Shown here: piece after piece, positions 1 to 10,637 of the stretch
Numbering within the stretch: the stretch's first letter is position 1
Layout of the letters: the number at the start of each line of letters is the position of its first letter
From: Sphagnum compactum
Lineage: Eukaryota > Bryophyta > Sphagnopsida > Sphagnales
Reading direction: 5' to 3'
NCBI GenBank assembly: GCA_965153455.1
Contig: OZ234497.1
Coordinates: forward strand, 4,960,001-5,024,000
DNA: 64,000 nt
The notes under the pieces: generated by a model
Told to the model about the DNA's origin: nothing
Database searches by the model: none
What the model saw: the letters and a program-made list of their open reading frames with translations, nothing else
Program-made: the position numbers and the translations under genes

Positions 1-480
1 TTAAACAACGATTTTTTTTGGAACATGATGTTCAATCAGATAAAGTAAAACATAATGTTAATATAAAGGAAAATGAAAAAAATAAATATACATTGTGATT
101 TATAATAAACAAATCTAAGATGTTCCCATAATTCCATGTTTTAATTGTGAAAGGTTCTGTTTTTAAAAAAAAATTAAATGTTTTTCAAACACATTATCAA
201 AACAACTTTCTGCATACTTTCAAATTCAAATAGAACTAACTCCACATCATACATATGTACAAGTTGTTAACATAATATCAATGAAAATAAACCCTTTTTA
301 TATCAAGTATCGAATAGAATTTCCAAAAACAAAATCATTCAATTAGTCCAAAAATTAACACAATTAAAAGAATGTCTTATTTTATCATGTCTTGCTTTTG
401 CTCAAATTTATAAATTATATGGGTATGGGAATATAGGATGCAATACTAGGGTGTGTTTTTTAAGTGACATTTTGAATACA
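1..480. other. AT-rich sequence without a recognisable gene
   Basis: Very AT-rich sequence upstream of the Helitron remnant. I see no coding frame, RNA gene or clear terminal repeat. It may contain the decayed 5' part of the element that follows, but nothing in it shows this directly. Confidence 0.4.
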
Positions 481-518
481 AATCACTTTATATATTAGGA
501 AATGTTCGTCAAAATAAA

Positions 519-3500
519 GTGATGATTACTTTAGAAGATTCAATTGAAACACCATTATATAAAGATTTGAATGTTACCATTCATCATCAATGGACAAGTT
601 TGTTTACTTTGCATGTGGATTCAGAATCTCAAAATTTTCATTCATTATATAATGATGCATCATTTGATAATTTTGATTTTGATAATGAAAAGTTCAATTG
701 TACACCAATAGACTTGGTGATACATAATTTTTTGGAAGCTCCAAAAATAATAGATTATGAAATATTATATATTTATTGCCCCAAATCAACATTTTCACCC
801 TCTAGGTTTATTTAAAGATAAACATTTAGAGGAACTAAAATGTTCAACATTGTTTTATGGCCAACCTTGATAATTTCCAAAAGGTTTTTCATATCAACAA
901 ATAACTCAATGGAAATTATTTCATAAATCCAAGAAATTTTCAACCAATAACTCTAACCCTTTTTTTAAAGCTACTAAAGATTCCATATAAAAAGTCATAG
1001 GTTCAAGTTAGGTGCGGATACAAAAAGAAAAATTATGTGGTAGAACCTTAAAAGCTTCTCAAGTACAAAATAAACAAATTTAGATAATATTTTCAAATCA
1101 TACATAGGTTATTGTGATTTGTAAGGCTTATGTAATTCACCTAATTATTTTGAGAAGTTACGAAAGAATTTATTTGTAATGATCAGGTAACTTGGTCCTT
1201 CAACATTTTTTGTCACTTTTACATTTGTTGAAATTTTATGGGATCCTCTCATTACAACTTTGCACACATTACATGCTTTGGGATTAAATCTCCCAAATAA
1301 ATAAAATCGAAAACTTACAATCTTTTCATATAGCAAAATTGATACAAAACAACCTTGTCACATGTGCAAGATATTACGATTATAAAACATCTTCTTTCTA
1401 CAAACTTATGACAAAATACCATTATTTTTTTGGGCATATTTCCAATTTTTATTTCATCATTGAATTCTAAAATTGTGGGAATGAAAATAACCATGGACTT
1501 TTAAGGATTAAAATGTATGGAGTGCACATAAATGAAAAAAATGAATGGTTTGTAAACGTATATATTTCTTGTGTTGTATCATTATTCTCAAATCCATTAC
1601 AAAATGCATAACAACATCAACACACATGTACATGTAAATAGATTTCATTATTCATTTCCGCCCATGCGCGAAACAAAATTTTTAGAACCATTTCAAATAG
1701 ATGGAAATTATCCATTTTCACAACAATACCTCCATACACAAGCAAAAGAAAAATGTCAATCTTTGAAAAATTTAAAAGGAAATCAAGATATATCATTTTC
1801 AGAATTTAAAATTTTTTAAAACCTTGATGAAAATACATATATGTTAAGTTTGAGAAACAAATTAACAAAGTCACACATTTTTTAAAAACAAACTCCTAGA
1901 AACATAAAAACTAATGCATTTAGTACACATGTTGCTCATTTGTGGTTTGTAAATATAGATATTTAATTTATCTTAGACCCATATGTGGCTACATCATATG
2001 ATAAAAATAAATAAATCAATAACATAAGAACTACATTTTATCATACAAAAATGTATCACAAATAATATAAATGCAAATACAATAATTCAAAAATTGGGTA
2101 GTGTTCAATGTTCAACAAATAGTTGCTCAATTTATTATTTATCTTGTGTTGTTTTTACCATTATATCATTCATTTTGAACATTTCAATTTATCAATATTT
2201 CTCCTTTTGAAGAGTCTACTTTTGTATTAAAAAGTTGCATTAAATGAATTAGATTTCAATTCAATTGATATAATGTGTTCATAAATCATTAAAAAATAAT
2301 AATTATCCTAATCAATATGAATATTTTTCACTAGCAAAATTTAGTTCTTTTTATAACATTAAAACAAAAATTCAAAACATCACAAACCCAAAACTATCAA
2401 GTTTTTAAATTATAATAAATATAAAACTATTAAGAATCGGTCGAAAAAATAATTTTATTATAATCACCATTTCAAATTTTTAAAAATTCTCAACTTGGAA
2501 TTAATGTAACATGGTATGATGCATATTGTTAACAACATGATGAAGTTTTTAAAATTAAATTTATTTTTAATTATCAAATGTTATATCCAAATACAAAAGA
2601 AATGAATGATTCAATATACTCAAAATCAAACCATTGCATCTAGTTAACATTTGGAATAATGACAATAATGAAATAAATGATTCATATCTTGTAATTTGTC
2701 TTACAAACATAATCAATATTGAACATAATTATTTATGATTTGACTTTGTGATTCAATCACGTAATGTGTCAAACCAAAAATCGCAAACTTTAGAAGTTGA
2801 AAATTTCACAAAATTTTCATATTTTATGATGACAGAAAAATTTGAATATTGTAGTTTGCTTAGACAATTAAATGAAATACAAAGATTAATATTTGATGAT
2901 GATATGCATAGAAAATAATTATACCTTGATATACTAATTTCTTCATTTTTGACAAGGGGTGTTGGAACTGGTAAAACTTTTACATTAAAGTTTATAATTC
3001 AAGGATTATTACAATTATGCAATAAAAACCAGGGTTTTACTTATGGCATCAATAGGTAAAGATGCCTTCAATATTGATGGTTTAACAATAATTTCAACAT
3101 TGAACATACTTGTCCAACAATCTTTATTTAATTTGCCAAACTTATCAACACATTCATTAAATAGGCTTACATGCCAATAAAAATGATTACAACTTGTTCT
3201 AAATGAAATATCACTTGTTGATGCTGGAATGTTGAATGTTATAGATAATATGGTAAGGTCCATAAAACATATTCACAACAAATTTTTTAGTGGTGTGAAT
3301 GTTATCACGACAATTGATTTTTTTCAAAAATTCCCTGTAAAAGATAGTTGGATTTTCAAAATATCAAAGACAATGTTAATGCATTAGCACCAAATTTTTA
3401 GCAAACATATGTCCAATGTTATGAATTAAATATAGTTATGTGATGATCTAATATGGTTTTCATATAAACTTTGAATAAATTTCACACTGCAATAGAAAAT

Positions 3501-4390
3501 ACAAAGGATATTCAATTTATGAATTCAATTGTTAACAATAACCACCCAACAATTTTATTATTCCATATTTATTTTATACAAATAAACTTGTCCAAAAACA
3601 CAATGACATTTATTTTCAAAGCAATGGACATTAATCATTAATCATGCCCACCATTTTATAAACTTTCAAATGATCCAAGTACAATTGTAGGTTTGCATTA
3701 TACAATTGAAATTTTTAAAAAAATGTTGGTTGAATTATGTGTTGGTAACAATATAATGTATGATGGTCTTGTGAATGGATTTTGATGGCATTTTAAAAGC
3801 ACTAACAACATATTGTGACAAAACCAACATATGGATCATGTTTCAAAATAATTGGAACATTGACAAGAGAAAATACAACCATTATTACAACAACATTGAA
3901 TCAAAGTGGACACCAATTGAACCTATCATCAAAGATATAAGAGTTGATAAATCTCAATCATTTATCATAACAAGTATTGAATTTCCAATTTAACTTGTAG
4001 CAACAAAAACCATCCATTGTTTTCAAGGATTATCACTAGATGAATTGACTTTTGATCCTAGTAATGTTACAAAAATGGGTTTACTGTTGACATTCTAACA
4101 GACAACAACCATGGAAAAAATAAACAAGAAATATTAGATTTCATGGGTAAGTTCAAATTAAAATCACAATTTAGTGAAAACACCACAAAAGTTGGATTTC
4201 AATTAAACCATATATGCGCAAATGTCCTTGGAAATGAATGTAAATTTGGTGTAATAGAAACATATTGATTAGATTTCCACAAACTGATTTATATATTGCA
4301 TTCAAATTACCAAACGTGCTTCCTATGTGTAACAAAAAACCATTATCGTCTTCATTTCTTTAAAGTGCAACGTATGAATGTTGCATTTTC
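519..4390 (+). mobile_element. Decayed Helitron-like (Helentron-type) transposon
   Basis: Fragments of one large replication-helicase protein can be read in order on the plus strand, broken by many stops and frameshifts. Near 776-865 the frame gives HPLGLFKDKHLEEL and STLFYGQP. Near 1159-1245 it reads NLFVMIR-stop-LGPSTFF followed by VEILWDPLI, the signature of the Helitron-like N-terminal domain. Around 1640-1850 SFPPMRETKFLEPFQIDGNY and DENTYMLSLR follow, then VNIDI-FILDPYV near 1950. From about 2955 a PIF1-type helicase begins. The order matches Helitron replicases of the helentron type. No HUH tyrosine motif or hairpin terminus was located, so the ends are only the limits of visible coding similarity. 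The element is clearly dead. Confidence 0.7.
2955..4110 (+). pseudogene. PIF1-like helicase remnant of the Helitron
   Basis: The P-loop GVGTGKTFTLKF is encoded near 2959-2994 (Walker A). After a frameshift the text continues with ASIGKDAFNIDGLTIISTL, then NEISLVDAGML (the Walker B DEXS region, with N for the usual D) and FFSGVNVITTIDFFQKFPV, the family's GDFxQLPP segment. Near 3735-4080 it reads LCVGNNIMYDGLVNG, then WTPIEPI and a sequence close to QLVATKTIHCFQGLSLDELT, the helicase motif VI region. Many stops (for example at the P-loop exit and near 3390) mean no functional protein is made. Family assignment rests on these motifs in the right order. Confidence 0.75.
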
Positions 4391-4399
4391 CATCTAATT

Positions 4400-6650
4400 A
4401 ATGACACCCAAAATGGTGGCACCTTATGGCCTAAATTTATTTATTTTTATCAATTTTCATGGACCATGTGCAAAAAAAAACCCATAATTATCACCCACAA
4501 GCTGAAAAAAAATTTGGATGTTTTTTTATCCACATGTACACCCATTAAGCACAACAACAAAACACCTTTCATGGAATATCTTAAAGCCAAGATGTCACAA
4601 CAAAAATTAAAAGAAATGTCAAATTCTTAAACTTGAAAGTGAAATGAAATTAAAAATTAAGTGGATAACTTTCCCAACTCTTTGCATTTAAATGATATCC
4701 ATTTATTATTAATGTTTGTTTCAAACATCTAAATACCTAGATTTACCTACTGCACATTATAAAAAATTGTTTATGCTTTTTGTTTTGGGAAAACTTGGAT
4801 TGAATTTTGATACAATATTGTTATCTACAACTTTATATTCATTTGTATAGTTAAAGAAAAAGAAATGGAACTATAGTTGGAATTTTCAAGTATGCACAAT
4901 GAATTTTAAGAGGGCTAGGAAAAAAAATTCTTAATACAAATGTAAAACAAGAAAATTGAAAATCCTTTATAAAGCCAACAAACTTTTATCCCATGAGTTC
5001 ATAATATAATTTTAAATGTAATATTTTTTTTAGGACAGAGCCTTTCGTGGTAGAGCTATTTGTTGTTTAAGGACTCATGTTCTTGTATACTTTGCTACAA
5101 TAATGTTGTTGTACCCTAGTAAATCAATGTGGTTAAAATGCATAAGCTATCTTCGCAAAAAAATCAAACTATGGGCATTATTAATTCACCATTGCTTTTG
5201 AGTTTTTTTGAATTTATAAACCTTCAATGCATGTGAACTACTTGAATGAGACACATCATTTAATTTTAGTATTTCATAAGAGGTATGGGTGAAAGCACAT
5301 TAAATATTGTAATCTCTAGTATTTAATCTTTTTAAAATTATTTTTTTTGGTAATGTATGGACATTAGTTCTTGGATTTGTTTTCTGGTCTTTTAAGTATA
5401 TTTGATTAGTTTTAAACTTAATCTAGTCAATGTTTTTTAAAAAAATTCGACAAACATTGAAAAATTTGAATATGTGGAATGTATTTGTGATGAAATTTAA
5501 TATTTGGCACAAAGTTTGAAAAATTGCACACATATATTAAAACTAGAATTGTGAGAGAATTTTTTTGGGGTTGAATGATGTTGATATACATCAATGGTCC
5601 AATTAAAAATAAGTTAGAAGTTTAAAAATTTTGGTTTGAAATCAATTCAAAAAATATTTTAAAAACATTTTTAAGCAATAAATGTATGATAATTTTTTCT
5701 TTTTAAAAGAAAATTACTACCTTATGGGAAAAGAGAAGATTTTATAGTTGGACATTACATTTTTAAAAAAAATTGCTTTTGTTTGTTAATGTTTCATGAA
5801 TCACAAACATTAGGCTCTATGGTCATTGAAAAAATGTATGTTATATATTTTATGTACATTGATAAAATCCAACCCTATTCATCTAATTATTGAATCAAAT
5901 ATTAATTTTAATTTAAAATGAACTTTGAATTCTAAAATGCTGTCATGCACATTCCAAAACTTTTTGCTTGTGTTTAGAATTGTTAAAATATGTCAAAATT
6001 TTAGCTTATTGCGTATTATGATATTAATTATATGTCACCATTTTTGACAAAAAATGGGTCACCCATAGTGTGCTTTCACCCTTCTCATGAATTTTTTATT
6101 ATAATGACACTTGAACATAAGTGAGTCTACACTTTTATATTTATTTTTGAAAAAAAATCAACAACTTGATAGACTTCATTTTTATGTTGTTATATTACCC
6201 TTTTAAAGTGGGTTCTAAGAGCATCTCCATAGTGCGCTACCATATCAATGCCTACACATTATCATAGTTAAACTAAGACTTCTAACATGTCCACTCCCAG
6301 TAGTAAAATGACATGCACACACTATTTTGAGTAAAGCACAACTTTTGTGTAATGTGAAACTTAGTTTAGGCTTGTAAACATACTCACAATACAATCATCT
6401 TTATGGGTGGGGATGGGAGTATAATTAATCCTGAATGTTGAATGTGGTAAATATTGATAGAGGTCAAAATAGGCGGTGTGGGTGCAAATGCTTTAAGTTA
6501 GATGCACAATACTTACAAATTGTAAATTTGTTGATGTTAATTCATTTTAAAGTTGCCAAAATATGAGAATTTCAAAATCATAAAAGCGAAATACTCATTG
6601 AGATAGAAACAATTTAGAGCTGATAACTTGGAAACATTCATGGTTGTTCA
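4400..6650. other. AT-rich intergenic sequence
   Basis: About 2.2 kb of AT-rich sequence with no convincing coding frame. Apart from one possible pair of inverted repeats (separate entry) I see nothing in it. Confidence 0.4.
5286..6082. repeat. Candidate terminal inverted repeats enclosing 0.8 kb
   Basis: GGGTGAAAGCACA at 5286-5298 recurs inverted near 6070-6082 (TGTGCTTTCACCC). Similarity extends weakly outward on both sides (TTCATAAGAGG against TTCATGAGAAGG). This could be a non-autonomous DNA transposon, but no target-site duplication is evident and the inside is featureless AT-rich sequence. Confidence 0.25.
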
Positions 6651-6661
6651 ACATGCATTAT

Positions 6662-6805
6662 AATAGTTTTTGACCAATCACAATGTTAATATGTTTCATC
6701 CCATCAATCAACGCACCAATAATATGAATATATGTTTAAACCTTTGAATAGTTTTTGACCAATCACAATGTTAATATGTTTCATCCCATCAATCAACGCA
6801 CCAAT
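6662..6805. repeat. 85-bp tandem repeat, about 1.7 copies
   Basis: A 59-bp stretch (6662-6720) is repeated without visible change at 6747-6805, a spacing of 85 bp. The partial second unit ends in a short AT run. It is a simple recent tandem duplication with no coding content. Confidence 0.8.
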
Positions 6806-7135
6806 ATATGAATATATATATCTAAACCTTCGAATTTGCCTATCTTGTGCAAAGGTTGTTTTGTGGATCCTATTTGTGTTTGACACCACTTCATGGGGTC
6901 CACCAAGAGTTGCACATTTCATATAATTTGGCAATTGGCGATATATTTGTTCAATGCTTGCCCTTGTTTTCAAGAACACACACCCACACATGGACTACAT
7001 GATGTAAGTGATAGGCATGTTGATAACACCTAACTGGTTTTGGTTTAGGTGTCTATTCAGGCACTTTTTCAGGCAGAGATCTGCTGGTCCCACATTTGGT
7101 GTGACCAGTTTTGCTTATATAATGTGAATTGACTG

Positions 7136-7208
7136 TGACATCCTTGCGCAGGGGCCATGCTAATCTTCTTTGTATCGTTCCAATTTTATCAGATGTCTCC
7201 CAAGAGAC
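7136..7208 (-). ncRNA. U6 snRNA-derived pseudogene
   Basis: Read on the minus strand, the segment begins with a 5' stem-loop GTCTC-TTGG-GAGAC, continues ATCTGATAAAATTGGAACG, then GAAGATTAGCATGGCCCC and TGCGCAAGGATG, an unmistakable U6 snRNA match over about 73 of roughly 102 nt. The invariant ACAGAGA box, which pairs with the 5' splice site, reads ACAAAGA, and the 3' part after GGATG diverges. No TATA box or upstream sequence element of the plant U6 type is evident in front of it. It is therefore best read as a pseudogene rather than an expressed U6 gene. Confidence 0.85.
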
Positions 7209-7209
7209 T

Positions 7210-8052
7210 GAATTGATTGTGAAGAACATGCGTGAGATGGGAATCAATGGTGAGGAATTCCAGTTATGGAACAGGCCTGGTGAAACCCATTGCTACAGAA
7301 GGTAAAGTCAGCCTCAGTGAACCAGCACCTCCACTGCTATCTTCACTCCTAAACCCTAAACCCTAAACCCTAAGACCTGTTAGAGCTAATAATTAACAAA
7401 GGAAATGTTAAATTTCTTGAAATAAGGCGCTCTAAAAGAACTAATAATTAACAGAGGAAATGTTAAATTTGGACCCCCATTATCCTTATTTAATCCCAAG
7501 ATGGGCCATCTCTCATGTTTTAGAAACAACCCAACAAAATGTGAGGCTTTTACCATGGTACCAGTTTTCTGCTTCACACAAAGCTGTGCCCATTTTCTTA
7601 ACACTAGACTAGACAACTGGGGCTTTTTATACAGAACAGCAGCTTGCACTACCAGGATCAGTGCGCTCTTCGGTGGAATGGGCTCTACCAGTCCATTCCA
7701 TAGTAGTTAACCTGCACACAGCCCTCATCTTGTCCACAATAATACTAATTCACTCTATAATATTTCTCTCTAGTTCAATTCATTCTGTAATAGAGCAATT
7801 GTTCTCTACAATTCATGAACTATGGTAAAATTTTCTCGCTACAATTCTTGACCAGAAATATGAACACCCCAATGCTTGGATATAAGGGGTTCATTGTTTA
7901 GAGTGTGCATAGCCAAACTGTACCACAGTAACTGGGGAGCTTCAACACTAATTGTATAATTTTAAAAAATGTTGAAAATTTCTAAATAAAATAAAATTCA
8001 AAGACTTTCTTTTTGTGAAGGGAAATCAAAAATATTTGAGAATATTCTAGAA

Positions 8053-8055
<3 letters not shown>
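7210..8055. other. Intergenic sequence with small direct repeats
   Basis: No gene is supported. A 28-bp unit containing TAATAATTAACA and GGAAATGTTAAATTT occurs twice (about 7387-7415 and 7440-7468). The apparent reading frames on both strands near 7500-7710 show no known motif. Confidence 0.4.
7348..7373. repeat. Plant telomere-type (CCCTAAA)n repeat
   Basis: About three and a half copies of CCCTAAA in tandem. This is the common plant telomere unit in its C-rich orientation. So short an array is more likely a telo-box or interstitial remnant than a chromosome end. Confidence 0.85.

Positions 8056-8057
<2 letters not shown>

Positions 8058-8119
<62 letters not shown>
8058..8119. repeat. (TA)n followed by (GA)n microsatellite
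   Basis: A TA dinucleotide run passes directly into a GA/AG run of similar length. It lies just upstream of the promoter of the first S1-like gene and may be length-variable. Confidence 0.95.
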
Positions 8120-8121
<2 letters not shown>

Positions 8122-8188
8122 CACGATGGTCTCGATGGGCTTGATAGTCTCGCAGTAATGGCGCCGCCGTCGCATCCATCCTCGACTG

Positions 8189-8219
8189 AAGAGGAGGAGG
8201 AGGAGGAGGAGGAGGAGGG
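8189..8219. repeat. (GAG)n microsatellite
   Basis: About nine GAG triplets immediately upstream of a TATA box. In this position it would be promoter-proximal purine-rich DNA of the S1-like gene downstream. Confidence 0.9.
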
Positions 8220-8230
8220 TTGAGGCAGGC

Positions 8231-8237
8231 TATAAAA
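8231..8237 (+). promoter_or_regulatory. TATA box of the first S1-like gene
   Basis: TATAAAA lies about 30 bp upstream of a C/T-rich stretch suited to a transcription start and about 150 bp before the inferred first splice donor. It is the only TATA-like element well placed for the gene at 8862. The inverted second copy of the gene does not include it. Confidence 0.55.
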
Positions 8238-8391
8238 GCAAACCTCTGTCCTCTCCGTCTTTCATTCTTTTCTTTCTCTCTTTTCCATCTTCATTCCTTC
8301 CACTAGTCCCTGTGTAGTTTTTCCTTTCGTCGTTGCTCAACATCGGCGGTGTGTACCATCCGGTCTCACAGGGCGCTGCAACTTCTTCTTG

Positions 8392-8806
8392 GTAGGTTTT
8401 CATTTGGAGCTTCGTATCACAAACCTTAAGAATGTTTGTTGTCGATATGTAACAAGTTGCAGCAGGATTTTTGCTGCTTTATCACGCTTGCGTTCCCCTT
8501 TTTCATTAGTGTTGAAGCAGTTGCTAGATTTCTCTTTCTTCCTGCACATGATTGTTGCATCATGTACCGCATCCCTTTGTAGCTTGTTTATGAACTGTAG
8601 CAGTTTTGACATGATATATGTGCATACGAAGAGAATAAAGATTGGAATTGATGATCGTTGATATCGGCTTCGATGTGATCCTGTCTGTGACGTGCGTGTT
8701 GGATCTATGTTGTACTACGCATTGATGACATCGTTGTTTCTCTTCTGTGTTGATTACTTGGTTTGTTATCGGGTAATATTTAAGAATGTTGAATTGTGGA
8801 TTGCAG
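8392..8806 (+). other. Probable 5'-UTR intron of the first S1-like gene
   Basis: A donor GTAGGT at 8392 and an acceptor TTGCAG ending at 8806 bracket 415 bp that separate the TATA-proximal leader from the coding exon. The duplicated copy on the opposite strand keeps both the GTAGGT and a GATCGCAG acceptor at the matching places, which supports the intron. Splicing itself is inferred. Confidence 0.5.
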
Positions 8807-8861
8807 TAACTGCAGCACCAGTACTGAAAGAAAGGAGAGAAGTCGAGACTAAGACACTGCG

Positions 8862-9326
8862 ATGGTTTTTCAGAGCTTGGAGTCGAAGGGTACTTCCCTG
8901 CAGTACGCGAGGATGTTGGTGGCTATGATCATGGCCGTGGCATTCTCGCTGCTGATGGCCGGCAACGGCCGTGTTGAAGCTGGTACTGGAACGATGAGCA
9001 TTAGGAGCGAATTTGCGACTAACATGAGCATCGTTTGTTACTCCAACATCATTAATCCGACCTTTGTGGCCACACCTGCTCACTCGCTGTACATCTTCCC
9101 GTTTGACACGGTCACGAACTGGTACTACGATTGCGCGTTCCTGGACAAGCTTGCCGTTCCTTTCAGGGCTGGAACCTTTCGCTTTTGGGGCAATCCCAAT
9201 GTTCCAGGTTCTAACGCTTCCACGCTCCACTACTGTATCGACTGTAGTTGGGATGTCAACAACAGTGGTATGTTCTTGCAACAGCCAGATCACACCTTCC
9301 AGCTGATATGGCAATGGCCAGCCTGA
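8862..9326 (+). CDS. Secreted S1-type self-incompatibility homologue (SPH) protein, copy 1
   Basis: The 154-residue product starts with a leader whose hydrophobic core (LVAMIMAVAFSLLMAG, about residues 24-39) is a signal peptide ending near VEA. The mature part has the plant self-incompatibility S1 pattern: a central NWYYDCAF, an FRAGTFRFWGNPN strand region and a late pair of cysteines in CIDCSW, ending with FQLIWQWP. Four mature cysteines (SIVC, YYDC, CIDC) could form two disulfides. S1 homologues are small secreted proteins; S1 itself is the poppy pistil self-incompatibility signal, while most others have unknown roles. The start is the first ATG after the 5'-UTR intron and is kept in copy 2. 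A TATA box and a poly(A) signal flank it, so this is the copy most likely to be expressed. Function beyond family is unknown. Confidence 0.75.
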   Translation: MVFQSLESKGTSLQYARMLVAMIMAVAFSLLMAGNGRVEAGTGTMSIRSEFATNMSIVCYSNIINPTFVATPAHSLYIFPFDTVTNWYYDCAFLDKLAVPFRAGTFRFWGNPNVPGSNASTLHYCIDCSWDVNNSGMFLQQPDHTFQLIWQWPA

Positions 9327-9524
9327 GCACCCACAAGAGTACTCGGACCGTGCATGTACCACCAAAACTGTTTTGTTTGCTAGGTGGTAACTAGGCTGTG
9401 GAAAGGGCCATGATTTAATCAGCTGCTATAGATCATGTCATGCAGCTGAAATGGACCTTATTCATTGAATTCTATTACGAGCGGCAGCTACTCATAACCG
9501 ATTTGTAACGGGTCCAGAACTGAG

Positions 9525-9530
9525 AATAAA
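9525..9530 (+). terminator. Poly(A) signal of S1-like copy 1
   Basis: AATAAA about 200 bp after the stop codon. It is conserved in the inverted copy (TTTATT at 15792-15797 on the plus strand), as expected of a functional 3'-UTR signal. Confidence 0.6.
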
Positions 9531-9865
9531 GATCAGAATGTGAATTTTTAAGGCTCTGGCATCATCATCATATGCTGCTGTATGCATTAAGTACTAGCTG
9601 AGGGTTTAAGGCATTGCTTCTTTCATGAATCTCAGCTTATTCTATGAACTTAAGAAACGATATCAGACAGGGTCTCTAGAGACTAATAGCTTGACCAAAA
9701 TATAGTTCCGGGAGCCATGAGGCTAGCTACAACCTCATGAGTAGAAAGTTTCAGCAACCTAAGTAGAGAGTTCCCAACTGCACCCCAGCAGCTGCACTTG
9801 TTCACAATCCCTACCCATTGAGTATTTGTTAAGGTTTAGTGTTTAGTCCTCTATGCGAAGTCCTT

Positions 9866-10212
9866 CACTACAAGAGAAAGTCGTTTTTTTGACACAAAAA
9901 GCAGTGGCTCACGACACATGTGTGAGGTAAACTTTGTGGTTTCATGCATTACTATGAAAATATGTGGTGTTTGTTATGACATGTATATATTACATCAAAA
10001 TGGCAATTTGACATTATGTGACATGGCACATATTACATTTGTATTACATGTGCCATTATCTAATTTCAAATTTCCATTTTAATGAGATATATGCCACAAG
10101 AAACAACACATAAATTGTACATTGTAATGGATGAAACCACAAAGCTTATCTCACACCTGTGTCACGAGTTGCCTGACTTTTTGTGTGAGAAAATTGACAT
10201 TCTCTTGTGGTG
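9866..10212. mobile_element. CACTA-type MITE, 347 bp, CTT target duplication
   Basis: The element opens with CACTACAAGAGAA and closes with the inverted TTCTCTTGTGGTG. The inverted repeats extend about 85 bp inward, including ACACAAAAAG and the AAACCACAAAG/CTTTGTGGTTT pair. A CTT trinucleotide flanks both ends (9863-9865 and 10213-10215), the 3-bp duplication expected of En/Spm elements. The matching place in the other arm (rc of 14812-14820) has a single CTT followed directly by similar sequence, so it acts as an empty site. It has no coding capacity and would depend on a transposase in trans. Confidence 0.88.
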
Positions 10213-10637
10213 CTTGTTATATAATTTTATGTTGGCTTTTCAGCTGGTGATTTGATTTGGGTGTCCTTTTCTCCAGTTTCTTCTAGGTCAGATGGCTGCC
10301 TAGTTCGAAGCAGCAACCCTTTAGACACCCCCAAAATGGAATTAAAAGCCTTCCAGTTGGGGCTACTTTGGGGTTTTTGGTTTTGCCTTTTTCTTAGGTT
10401 AGATGGCTTATGTTGATAGGCTCTAATTTCCTCGCACATTCATAAATCTCTGGATAGCATCATAGATGTGAGATGAAATTCAAGGTGATTATCGATAGGC
10501 ATCAGTCCTGTGCAGATTCGATGGTTGTCTATATGCACCAGTGATGTTTTTTTCTTCTCAGAATCAAATTTGTACAAGTTAGGTGAAATGGCCATCATCC
10601 ATAAGACGATGATGAAGTCTGGGTACAAACCAAAAAA

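Larger units (their letters stand above)
8383..9865 (+). repeat. Inverted duplication, arm A (S1-like gene copy 1)
   Basis: This segment pairs in inverted orientation with 14814-16895. Similarity starts at the splice donor of the 5'-UTR intron and runs through the coding region, the 3'-UTR and about 500 bp beyond. The promoter and leader exon lie outside. Two transposon insertions, one at the end of this arm and one in the other, account for most of the length difference. Confidence 0.8.

Noticed and set aside
7348-7373. Telomere or chromosome end
   Set aside because: Only three to four units, with ordinary sequence on both sides.
8766-9365. 199-residue frame on the minus strand opposite S1-like copy 1
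   Set aside because: It overlaps the plus-strand gene that has a signal peptide, family motifs and a conserved paralogue; it has no motif and is a shadow.
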